From: a virus
Virus record (IMG/VR): IMGVR_UViG_3300026512_000036
Location: 1 to 36,991 of that record
Length of the DNA stretch: 36,991 bases
Reading direction: 5' to 3' (one strand)
This document shows positions 16,247 through 23,644 of this stretch, piece by piece. The notes beneath the pieces are model-generated. The model did no database searches and was not told the origin of the DNA. It was given only the letters and a program-made list of their open reading frames with translations. How positions within the stretch are numbered: position 1 is the stretch's first letter; every line of letters starts with the position of its first letter. Made by a program: the position numbers and the translations under genes.

Positions 16247-16555
16247 ATGAGATCTGCTAGTACTACTGGTGATATTGGTGTCGGTATTTGCTGTTGTCAT
16301 GATGATCCAAAATGTATTCCTATGACAGGAATTATCGTCAGTGGTTCTACTGATACATATATCGAAAATATATCAGCGGCTAGAACAGGTGATATAGTTG
16401 TAGGTATATGTGGTCATATTGGTATACTAATTGGTGGTTCTAGTAACATTGTTATCGATAACAATAGATATAAGATAGGAGTTGGTGATGTATTTGTAGG
16501 TTGCTTTAATGGAATTATTGCCACAGGAAAAGGTTCCACTATTATTTCTGATTAG
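16247..16555 (+). CDS. PAAR-like spike tip protein
   Basis: Protein of 102 residues. It is rich in Gly, Ile and Ser, with three beta repeats of the PAAR type: STTGDIGVGICCCHDDPKC, AARTGDIVVGICGHIGIL and GVGDVFVGCFNGIIATG, the last followed by a short G.GS.I... strand. PAAR proteins cap the central spike of contractile tails (as T4 gp5.4) and sharpen the tip. Cys and His residues near the N-terminus (C14-C16, H18, C23) and C54/H56 could bind the tip metal ion. It starts 2 bases after the peptidase stop. No cytotoxic extension is present. Fold call is good; the exact metal ligands are a guess. Confidence 0.82.
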   Translation: MRSASTTGDIGVGICCCHDDPKCIPMTGIIVSGSTDTYIENISAARTGDIVVGICGHIGILIGGSSNIVIDNNRYKIGVGDVFVGCFNGIIATGKGSTIISD

Positions 16556-16565
16556 GAGTTAATGT

Positions 16566-16817
16566 ATGGCAGTCACTAACGATCTAGGATTCGCTGCATA
16601 TTTAATCGTTAAAAAGAATATGAAACTAGTTGATCATCCGATAAAAGATAAAGCGTTTAAGTTCAAATTTGACGTACCTGATGATGAATTAAACTTGCTA
16701 TACTTAGAGTACGTAAGTACTGACTTTTGTAAATTTGATCAAACTGTAAAATGGTTACGTAAATTACTAAATAAACACCACTCACAACATAAGGGTTCAT
16801 ATGTTTACGACAAGTAA
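16566..16817 (+). CDS. Small protein, DUF5659-like
   Basis: Protein of 83 residues. The pattern DLGFAAYLIVKKNMKLVDHP, then FKFKFDVPDDELNLLYLEYV, then FDQTVKWLRKLLNK resembles the DUF5659 group of phage proteins, which have a short beta hairpin followed by helices, but the match is by eye. Its 3' end overlaps the next gene by 17 bases, so translation is coupled. It lies between the PAAR tip and two module B proteins. Function unknown. Confidence 0.5.
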   Translation: MAVTNDLGFAAYLIVKKNMKLVDHPIKDKAFKFKFDVPDDELNLLYLEYVSTDFCKFDQTVKWLRKLLNKHHSQHKGSYVYDK

Positions 16818-17475
16818 TCTTCCGTTTTCTAGATTTATTACTCTATTAGATACACCCAGTGATTACGAAGATGGTAAGCTTTTAGTTCTTGATGCAGCTT
16901 CCAAACAATTAAAAGCATATCATCCATACGAAATACCATTCTTAGAGCAAGCTGTTATTAGCGGATTCAAAGAAGGATTTGAAGAAAGTTCTACAATACA
17001 ACTAGAAACATCGGATAAAATTAAACTTGGTGTTAAGTCACACTCAATTACATCGGATCACATTCAATCTGAAAATGAAGCGTTTGATAACGCTATATTG
17101 ATACATAAAGACAATAGGCTATACTGGTCGTATCCTTCTAATCAAGTTATTGAACTAGAAGCAAAAGAAGATATACAATTTTTACAACCAGTTTCTAGCA
17201 CTGGATATGTAGCATCATATAATCAACCTGTAACTAATCAAGCCATTGGAATAGCTTTGCATGATTGTCAAGCAAATTTTCCTATTCTAGTCTTAGTTAC
17301 TGGTAAACTTATATCGACATCATGGTCATGGCCAAGTGGTACAAACATTTATTTGGGAAATAAAGTGCTTACAAATATAGCACCAACTAGTAGCAATTTA
17401 TTTGTTCAAAAAATGGGCATAATGATAACACCAAATACATTATTACTAAATATTAAACAACCAATTTTGTTATAG
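16801..17475 (+). CDS. Structural protein ending in module B
   Basis: Protein of 224 residues. The N-terminal half (~1-120) is unrecognised, with a strand-rich, fibre-like region (LDTPSDYEDGKLLVLDAAS, then ILIHKDNRLYWSYPS). The C-terminal ~100 residues are module B: LQPVSSTGYVASYNQPVTNQ, AIGIALHDCQA, LVTGKLISTSWSWPSGTNIY, and the ending LLLNIKQPILL. The same layout, including the final (I/L)(L/D)I.(Q/R)PI(L/I)L, occurs in the next gene and internally in the gene at 5560. It overlaps the upstream gene by 17 bases. Probably a minor tail or appendage subunit. Confidence 0.55.
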   Translation: MFTTSNLPFSRFITLLDTPSDYEDGKLLVLDAASKQLKAYHPYEIPFLEQAVISGFKEGFEESSTIQLETSDKIKLGVKSHSITSDHIQSENEAFDNAILIHKDNRLYWSYPSNQVIELEAKEDIQFLQPVSSTGYVASYNQPVTNQAIGIALHDCQANFPILVLVTGKLISTSWSWPSGTNIYLGNKVLTNIAPTSSNLFVQKMGIMITPNTLLLNIKQPILL

Positions 17476-17487
17476 AGGAGCTAAGAT

Positions 17488-17958
17488 ATGGCACTTAGAA
17501 AACCTTTAGTTTTAATTGACGGTAACATTGCTCAACTACCAGCAAGTGACACATTAGATGCATCAGTAATCGCTATTGATGTTATTCAAATGACGAATGG
17601 TGAATCAACTACTACTGTAGCCGGTCAACCGGTCTACATATCTGGTGCTGATACATTCAAACTAGGACAGGCAAATTCTCTTAATACATCAAAAGTAATA
17701 GGTTTGTTAAGAGAAGACATTACAGCTGGAAGTGCTGGGATGGTTCAGCTAGATGGTATTTTAGAGTTATCAGATTGGACTGCAGTAACTGGTAATAGTA
17801 CATTGACACCTGGTGCTAGCTATTATCTAGCACCAGATAACATTGGTATGTTAACAGAAACACCTCCATCTGCTTCTGGTCAATATCTTGTGTATATAGG
17901 TAAAGCAATTTCTACTACTGCTATCAACCTCGATATAGCCAGACCCATTATTCTATAA
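17488..17958 (+). CDS. Module B structural protein (DUF2190-like)
   Basis: Protein of 156 residues that is essentially one module B with a short N-terminal strand (MALRKPLVLIDGNIAQLPAS). Core motifs are AGQPVYISGADTFKLGQA, KVIGLLREDITAGSAG, VQLDGILELSDWTAV, TPGASYYLAPDNIGML and YIGKAISTTAINLDI, ending RPIIL. This arrangement (quality of being 'set on' a value, with repeated V.G...) is widespread in phage structural proteins and resembles head or tail decoration domains. GGAG SD. It is the closest relative in the window of the C-terminal part of 16801-17475, from which it probably duplicated. Exact virion position unknown. Confidence 0.6.
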   Translation: MALRKPLVLIDGNIAQLPASDTLDASVIAIDVIQMTNGESTTTVAGQPVYISGADTFKLGQANSLNTSKVIGLLREDITAGSAGMVQLDGILELSDWTAVTGNSTLTPGASYYLAPDNIGMLTETPPSASGQYLVYIGKAISTTAINLDIARPIIL

Positions 17959-18032
17959 TATAACATAGCACCCTGTTTTCCGTTCCTTGTTGCCCGTTAG
18001 CACTTCACTAAAATTTATACGGAGCTTTATTA

Positions 18033-19055
18033 ATGCTAATACGGCCATTATATCTTGACAATGACTTAATAGCAGTATGTGATGAATCCGATGTTTTAAA
18101 TTGTCACATTGATTGGGCAAACATAATTAATAAACCTCCCATCGTGCTATGCCATTTCACTATTCCACCAATTCTCTGTGATAATTCCAAATATGATTAT
18201 CCTACAATACCAAATATTACAGGTACAATTGCTTTCGATAAATTTAGTCTTATACAAAAATACATAGACGTTACGTCAACTATAAATATAAGCAATGCGA
18301 CGTATGTATTTGACACTGTAGATCATGGCCAATTATTGCCTTCTAACTGGTATTCGTTATTCTTAGTAAACGATAACGGAACTGTATTACCTAGATTAAC
18401 TACATTAGCTAGAGTCAATTCTAGTCAAATTTCTAACGGACATACTATAGTTACATTAGGTGAACATTTACAACCATCTAATACAATTACAACCTCTGAC
18501 ATAGGATGGACTGTAGATATCTATGCACAACATAATGGTCTTGCTATTATTCTGAGTGGTGCATCAATACATAGTGTCAGTACTATTATTAGTAACTCAA
18601 CTTCTGATAATGCTCAAATAGTATTAGATCAAGAAATATCACTTAATCAAGGAGATTGGATCTGTGTATCTCCAATGGGTTATATTGAATATACTCTAGT
18701 TGGTAGTGCTTTTTACAAAGATAATGAATTTTTATCATTTATTCAATCTTACTGTACTGCTATCTATCTTGCTGAAGTATTGCTATGGCATGGCAGAACT
18801 AACAATTACATCGAACTAGATGCTAATCTAATTTCACCATTAGCTACATATATATTGGATATTTCTTGTATATCTAACTACCAAATATGGAAAGTATCGT
18901 TTTCTGTAAACGGTGTTGACCAAATTAGATATGTACGGAATTATAGATACGAAAGTGACGGATTAGCATTTCTACCACTAACAGAAAATAAGTCTATTTT
19001 TGTAGATACTAATAATACAATTATAGATATACACGTTGGAGGATTTACATACTAA
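18033..19055 (+). CDS. Structural protein of unknown family
   Basis: Protein of 340 residues, not recognised. It begins MLIRPLYLDNDLIAVCDESD and then CHIDWANIINKPP, the latter like the short 'W..I.NKP' fibre-linker motif found before tip domains. The rest is beta-rich and polar, without membrane helices. The last codon overlaps the first of the next gene (taatg), so they are translated together. It follows a 74-base gap with no clear promoter or terminator. Unlike module A and B proteins it has no internal repeat that I can see. A fibre or appendage role is inferred from the linker and context. Confidence 0.5.
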   Translation: MLIRPLYLDNDLIAVCDESDVLNCHIDWANIINKPPIVLCHFTIPPILCDNSKYDYPTIPNITGTIAFDKFSLIQKYIDVTSTINISNATYVFDTVDHGQLLPSNWYSLFLVNDNGTVLPRLTTLARVNSSQISNGHTIVTLGEHLQPSNTITTSDIGWTVDIYAQHNGLAIILSGASIHSVSTIISNSTSDNAQIVLDQEISLNQGDWICVSPMGYIEYTLVGSAFYKDNEFLSFIQSYCTAIYLAEVLLWHGRTNNYIELDANLISPLATYILDISCISNYQIWKVSFSVNGVDQIRYVRNYRYESDGLAFLPLTENKSIFVDTNNTIIDIHVGGFTY

Positions 19056-19660
19056 TGGCAGTAAGATGTATTTTTGATACAGAGACTGGTGAATTGGTTG
19101 AATTTAATACTCAACGTGAACCTACTGATAACGAACTTGTAGCGTATTGGGGTAGTATATCATATCCGTCAAACGGTCTAGTATATGATGTGTCAACCAA
19201 TACAGTACGAGAACGTACTAACGAAGAAGCACACAACGATAACGTTATAATAAACGATCGTATATGTACTGTATATCCGAGATTACAAGTTATACGACCA
19301 CGTCATGTAACTAAACTTATGTTTGTTAATAACCCAGATTGTCCATACTTAGATGCGTCATCAACCATACGATTACCAGCAGGCTATTGGAGTTTGCAAG
19401 GGACACTGACATTACTAGGCTTGCATTCTGTAAAATACTGTAGTATTACGTGGTGCATAAACGGTAAAGCAGCATATGTTAAAACGTTTGGAGGATTAGT
19501 ATTTCATCATTACGGTGTATATTCACTAGAATTTTCACACATTATACATGTAGAACATGATGATTCTAAAATAGATGTATGGATTTCATGTGATAAATAT
19601 GTTCGATTAACATATGATCCAACACATAATGTTATAACGTTTTATTATCTTATGTCATGA
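19055..19660 (+). CDS. Unknown virion-associated protein
   Basis: Protein of 201 residues starting at an ATG that shares its A with the upstream TAA. Residues 1-55 (CIFDTETGELVEFNTQREPT, SISYPSNGLVYDVSTNTV) resemble the N-terminal beta unit of fibre-associated chaperones, where a short 'F D . . T G E' hairpin is common. The remainder is a compact beta-rich domain (IRLPAGYWSLQGTLTLLGL, YSLEFSHIIHV). There is no recognisable catalytic motif. The next gene, 7 bases later, is a DUF4376-like chaperone-type protein, so 18033, 19055 and 19668 may form a fibre-plus-accessories unit. Confidence 0.45.
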   Translation: MAVRCIFDTETGELVEFNTQREPTDNELVAYWGSISYPSNGLVYDVSTNTVRERTNEEAHNDNVIINDRICTVYPRLQVIRPRHVTKLMFVNNPDCPYLDASSTIRLPAGYWSLQGTLTLLGLHSVKYCSITWCINGKAAYVKTFGGLVFHHYGVYSLEFSHIIHVEHDDSKIDVWISCDKYVRLTYDPTHNVITFYYLMS

Positions 19661-19667
19661 GGTTGTT

Positions 19668-20183
19668 ATGATATATTTAGTAGACAAAAATACATATAAT
19701 GTAATAGGTGTACTTGTTGATACAGATAACTATGACACATCAAACTTTATTACAGTGGAAAGTAATATAGAAGCACCGTTACATGAACTAAAATATGATA
19801 CCGAAACTAATACAATATATCAAATAGCTTCTGATGATATATTAGAATTGGCACGTGATACTAAACTGGATGAACTCAAGTCTCAAATACAAGCAAGATT
19901 TTCAATATTTGGTGATGTTATTGCTGATATCGTAAAAGGCATAAAACTCATAATGAAATTAGTACTAACTACTGATGATACTATAAAAGCTGACTTATCC
20001 GCTTACTTGAATAACATACTATCACAATTAGAACAATTATATTCAGACGATTACTGTAAACAGTGCCTTCAACATTATCTAAATGAATTGCTTGAAGATT
20101 TGCCCAAATATTATAACGCTAAACAAGCAGTTCTTAACGCGACAACAGAAGACGAAATTTGGTCTGTGGAGTTAGAAGAGTGA
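19668..20183 (+). CDS. Fibre-assembly chaperone-like protein
   Basis: Protein of 171 residues. Layout parallels the two cassette chaperones: an N-terminal beta hairpin (YLVDKNTYNVIGVLVDTDNY), a middle segment LHELKYDTETNTIYQIAS, then a helical half starting LARDTKLDELKSQIQARF and ending YYNAKQAVLNATTEDEIWSV, which matches the ending of the 7258 protein (YYYSVKNTIKNVTTQDEL). Sequence identity is low, and there is no N-terminal 'EI.DEQW' motif. If it is a chaperone, its client is probably the protein at 18033 or 19055. Its TGA overlaps the GTG start of the next gene (gtga). Confidence 0.5.
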   Translation: MIYLVDKNTYNVIGVLVDTDNYDTSNFITVESNIEAPLHELKYDTETNTIYQIASDDILELARDTKLDELKSQIQARFSIFGDVIADIVKGIKLIMKLVLTTDDTIKADLSAYLNNILSQLEQLYSDDYCKQCLQHYLNELLEDLPKYYNAKQAVLNATTEDEIWSVELEE

Positions 20184-20854
20184 TAAAGTTACAATCATGG
20201 TTATCAAATAACAATATTTCACTTAGTACGATAATAGCACCAGACTTTGACTATAGTTGGTACAAATTCGTAAGCTCTCAACAGTGTACTATTGTCGAAA
20301 CAACAATACCGTATTCTCCTATTGACAAGAGTTTATGTCATCCACAATCAATATGTTTAGCACTTTTATATCCAGAAGAATTTGACTGGAATACTGATAT
20401 TTTATTCGGATATGTTGAATCTACAGATTCTGATGTTCATAATAAATTAAGTTATAAATTATCGATATATGCAAATCCAATTATCTTATGGCCAAATTCT
20501 AACGATATAAACTGTGATGACATTAACTTATGGAACGTAACTAATGATGATATAACCTTGCTCAATGCACTCAAACAACTTTACACCAACAATAATGTCA
20601 CGTTACCGGATTATGATTCACTCAATACAGTACTATCTAAACTAATCTGGATATTCTTAAACTATTGCATCAATGGAGACGTAAATATAGATAACTTAAG
20701 CGAACTGACACCACAAACGCTTTTAGAACTAGCATATCAAATTAAAGTATGTCATCATATATATGAGAGCGTTATAGTATCATCAACTACTATAGAGACA
20801 AGCTCTATAGTATCCTTAGCGGAGGATTATGAATACAACAGATTTATTCTTTAA
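20180..20854 (+). CDS. Unknown structural-region protein
   Basis: Protein of 224 residues. GTG at 20180 is chosen because GGAG at 20168-20171 is 8 bases upstream and the start overlaps the previous TGA; an earlier in-frame TTG at 20159 lacks a site. The N-terminus reads MIKLQSWLSNNNISLSTIIA and the C-terminal half is helical (LLNALKQLYTNNNVTLPDY, VLSKLIWIFLNYCINGDV). Cys residues are scattered without a zinc pattern. The 3' end overlaps the next gene by 26 bases and holds a 10-bp hairpin just before that gene's SD. Family and function not recognised. Confidence 0.5.
   Translation: MIKLQSWLSNNNISLSTIIAPDFDYSWYKFVSSQQCTIVETTIPYSPIDKSLCHPQSICLALLYPEEFDWNTDILFGYVESTDSDVHNKLSYKLSIYANPIILWPNSNDINCDDINLWNVTNDDITLLNALKQLYTNNNVTLPDYDSLNTVLSKLIWIFLNYCINGDVNIDNLSELTPQTLLELAYQIKVCHHIYESVIVSSTTIETSSIVSLAEDYEYNRFIL
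20788..20814 (+). promoter_or_regulatory. Hairpin with conserved 3' tail before the 707-residue baseplate gene
   Basis: 10-bp stem tactatagag / ctctatagta (20788-20797 and 20803-20812), loop acaag, followed by tccttagcggagg and the ATG at 20829. A near copy, actatagaaacgagctctat then agtattcttaac, lies before the membrane-protein gene at 26754. The tail shared by both is agtatycttarc. It lies inside the coding end of the upstream gene. Its position just before the SD suggests translational control or RNA processing. Confidence 0.55.
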
Positions 20855-22952
20855 CATCATTAAGTATTACGCTACTAATGACGACACATTATTGAGTGAT
20901 AAAGTACGTTCTATAGCAAACGAACAGCTTGATATTGCTTCACAGTTTTTTGCAAAATTTGTCCAACTACCTGCTTTTACTGGATATGACAGCGATAATT
21001 TGTTTGACTTTGTACTTCATTGGTATGCTGCAGCTAGAACAATTATAACTTTACATAAAAACATTAGCGATCCATACACACTAGATGACGAAAGTATTAA
21101 TGAATATATTAAATCAATGGGATTTATATATCCTGAATATATTCCTGCTAATAATAAACCTACATTTTTGTTAGAATTAGCTAACTTATACAAAATTAAA
21201 GGATCTCCACAAGCGTTAATTAAGCTACTACACTTTTTAAATTATACGGATGTAAGATTACTTGAATTCTGGTTAGTAGCAGATGAGAGTGTAGATAGCC
21301 TTACATATGATATAGATTTCAACTATGATGATCCTATATTACCAAAACAGCTATTGTTTATCGGTAAACAAGTTGAACGAATGCTCACTGATCATCCACT
21401 GGAAATTAGATATACGTATAAACAGTTTAAAGAAAAATTTAAAGATGCTCATTGGTTTCTAAACGAACAACAAATTCAGCATTTAAATGCAGATTTAAAA
21501 CTTAGCCTGCCATCGTTAACACCATTTTTCGGATTATTTAATTGTCAATATCTTACAAAATGGTTTGAAACATATGCTATAATTAGCAGACTTATTAAGC
21601 AAGAATATCAACAATACATAGATACTGGTACTGTATATCGAGTACATTTACTAAGACCATTTGGAAAAATTTCGTTGCTAGAATGTGTGTTGGCATTATG
21701 GTGGGCATTCTACGTACAATTTGAATTCATAGATCCTGTAACAAATGAATTAGATGCAGAAAAATTTGCTACTTTAGTATCTGATGAACAAAAAGCACAT
21801 TTATGTTACGTAGTAGATATAGCAAATCAATTGGATAAAGATACATTTGTTGACGATTTTAATAGTGTCTTTAGATCCAAACCAAAAACTCGAAGCGAAT
21901 TGCGTGCAAAATTACAAGAGTATAAAGACAAGTTTCTACATAAATGGAACTATAGCATACTACCTAATCCACAAGATATTAGAACATTACTAGAGACACT
22001 GAATCCAGATTTATTTAACTGGTTGTACAATCAACATACAGACAATTTAAAACATACAATTAATGAACTATGGAGTGTATTAGATTTCATTACTGGTTCA
22101 TTGGACTTAGCATTATCAACATTCTCTAATACATTTGTCTTTGAAGGTACAGATATTTATACAGTAATTAATTTCTTTAAACCAATATATACAAGACTCA
22201 TTAATGTTGCATACTTGATTAAAATATCCACTACATTCGATCATGAAGTAATAGATGATAACGTACACATGACCATCTATCAATATGCTATGACTCAGTT
22301 TGAGAGACATAGGAATTTTATTTACGATAGTACTGATATATACGATGCACTACAATACTTAATTTTTACTGATATAGATGAGCATATTCATCAAACATTT
22401 AACGAATATGTATCAGCTGAATACGACAATTATGACGAAAATGGTAAATTTGATACTCGTCATACAATTATAACCATGATGAGTATAAGGCCATATCTAT
22501 ACGTTAATACACATGTTTTATTGAACGATGAATTTTATGCATTAATTAAACAGTATATCCCAGACGGTTTAGCTACTGATTTTGTCAACTTTGATGAGAG
22601 TGGATATTTTGATCACAATAGAGCACTTAGTATTAACGATATAGTGCAGACTAAATTAACTACAGTACTTAATGATTCCGGATTTGTTGCATTAAATGGT
22701 GTAGATTTTGATAAAAATGGAGTATTCGATAGTCCAAAAACTACGATATACTATGACACACTACTTACTGATATTAAGGTTATAGCACCCCTATTGTCAA
22801 CCATACTAGACAAATGTCACAATCATATTACAAATTCCATGCTTAGTGGGCTTGGCAATGATGCTGAACATGTTGATTTTGATAAAGGAGGTGTATTTGA
22901 CTCAATGAGACATAGTTACATATATGACGGTCTCGAAATTTCTTTCAGATAA
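20829..22952 (+). CDS. Large putative baseplate protein with FD..G.FD repeats
   Basis: Protein of 707 residues. The N-terminal ~150 residues include LLELANLYKIKGSPQALIKL, then LHFLNYTDVRLLEFWL, similar in layout to baseplate wedge/gpI-like proteins, where a 'KGT...A...LL..LG' helix pair is followed by an E-W strand. The middle is long and mostly helical. The C-terminal part carries four short repeats: YDENGKFD (~residue 538), FDESGYFD (~588), FDKNGVFD (~626) and FDKGGVFD (~683). They look like acidic calcium-binding loops but do not fit the EF-hand spacing exactly. A hairpin precedes the SD. Baseplate call is inferred from the N-terminal pattern and from the sheath being nearby. Confidence 0.5.
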   Translation: MNTTDLFFNIIKYYATNDDTLLSDKVRSIANEQLDIASQFFAKFVQLPAFTGYDSDNLFDFVLHWYAAARTIITLHKNISDPYTLDDESINEYIKSMGFIYPEYIPANNKPTFLLELANLYKIKGSPQALIKLLHFLNYTDVRLLEFWLVADESVDSLTYDIDFNYDDPILPKQLLFIGKQVERMLTDHPLEIRYTYKQFKEKFKDAHWFLNEQQIQHLNADLKLSLPSLTPFFGLFNCQYLTKWFETYAIISRLIKQEYQQYIDTGTVYRVHLLRPFGKISLLECVLALWWAFYVQFEFIDPVTNELDAEKFATLVSDEQKAHLCYVVDIANQLDKDTFVDDFNSVFRSKPKTRSELRAKLQEYKDKFLHKWNYSILPNPQDIRTLLETLNPDLFNWLYNQHTDNLKHTINELWSVLDFITGSLDLALSTFSNTFVFEGTDIYTVINFFKPIYTRLINVAYLIKISTTFDHEVIDDNVHMTIYQYAMTQFERHRNFIYDSTDIYDALQYLIFTDIDEHIHQTFNEYVSAEYDNYDENGKFDTRHTIITMMSIRPYLYVNTHVLLNDEFYALIKQYIPDGLATDFVNFDESGYFDHNRALSINDIVQTKLTTVLNDSGFVALNGVDFDKNGVFDSPKTTIYYDTLLTDIKVIAPLLSTILDKCHNHITNSMLSGLGNDAEHVDFDKGGVFDSMRHSYIYDGLEISFR

Positions 22953-22962
22953 GGAGTACGAT

Positions 22963-23565
22963 ATGATCATATTAGACTCAGTTTGTAAACTCAGAGATGC
23001 TGTATCCTTTACCAAACCAAAAGGATACGTACAAATATTCGAACATAATAAACGCACAAACTGTTTCAAATTACTAAATGGTGGTAACAATCATATTGTT
23101 TACACAGGTCGTGAATGGCTTCCACAACGTGTATTTAATGTAAACAGAGATCCTGCTATTCATGCTAATGAATGGAGTGTGTACTGGTTTGGTCTTGGAA
23201 CTGGTGGTGCTACTATGGATGATCCATTCAATCCATTAGAAGTACAACTTACTGATGAAGAGCTTGTCAACCCAATTGTTATTGATGCATCTAATCCAAC
23301 ATATGCTGATGGTGGTAAAAAAGCTCCATTTGATGATGTTCAAATTTTGCAAGATCCAGATGAAAACAATAAATATCTGCTAGCACAAATTGACATTACC
23401 ATTACAGCAGCAACTGGAGATAAAGTTAATGAATGCGGCTTATATATAAGTGAATCACATGAACCTACAGCAACTACGTTTGTATTATTTGCGAGATATA
23501 CATTTTCTACAATAGAACTTACAGACGATAGAGATATTTTATTTAGATGGAAAGTATGGTTTTAA
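22963..23565 (+). CDS. Virion structural protein of the large-myovirus type
   Basis: Protein of 200 residues. ATG at 22963 is preferred over an in-frame ATG 39 bases earlier because AAGGAG at 22951-22956 is 6 bases upstream and the earlier codon lies in the previous gene. Motifs are REWLPQRVFNVNRDP, VYWFGLGTGGATMDDPFNP, LTDEELVNPI, KAPFDDVQILQDPDENNKYL and a closing FVLFARYTFSTIELTDDRD then LFRWKVWF. This ending (LFARVTF..I.....R.L.F.W...F) is frequent in structural proteins of large contractile phages. It is located just before the sheath, so it is probably a tail or baseplate component. Precise role unknown. Confidence 0.68.
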   Translation: MIILDSVCKLRDAVSFTKPKGYVQIFEHNKRTNCFKLLNGGNNHIVYTGREWLPQRVFNVNRDPAIHANEWSVYWFGLGTGGATMDDPFNPLEVQLTDEELVNPIVIDASNPTYADGGKKAPFDDVQILQDPDENNKYLLAQIDITITAATGDKVNECGLYISESHEPTATTFVLFARYTFSTIELTDDRDILFRWKVWF

Positions 23566-23644
23566 TGTGTTCAATTTGCTGCAACTACTATATATAGCAA
23601 GTCTTATGTATTTGATACACACACAAAATTGATAGGAGGATATT
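23566..23644 (+). promoter_or_regulatory. Structured leader of the tail sheath gene
   Basis: 79-base gap holding an imperfect long stem (tgtgttcaa near 23567 with ttgatacacaca near 23610-23622), inside which ttgct/agcaa can pair. An AT-rich tatatata lies in the middle, and the SD AGGAGG precedes the sheath ATG. It could hold the promoter for sheath, a high-dose gene, but no consensus can be assigned. Confidence 0.35.

Noticed and set aside
17959-18032. Promoter or terminator in the 74-base gap before 18033
   Set aside because: I see no stem with a T run and no clear -35/-10 pair; only an SD (cggag).
20159-20179. TTG start adding seven residues to the 20180 gene
   Set aside because: No SD at the right distance; GTG 20180 has GGAG 8 bases upstream and the common gtga stop-start overlap.
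22924-22962. ATG 22924 as start of the structural protein at 22963
   Set aside because: It lies inside the previous gene and lacks an SD, while ATG 22963 has AAGGAG at ideal distance.
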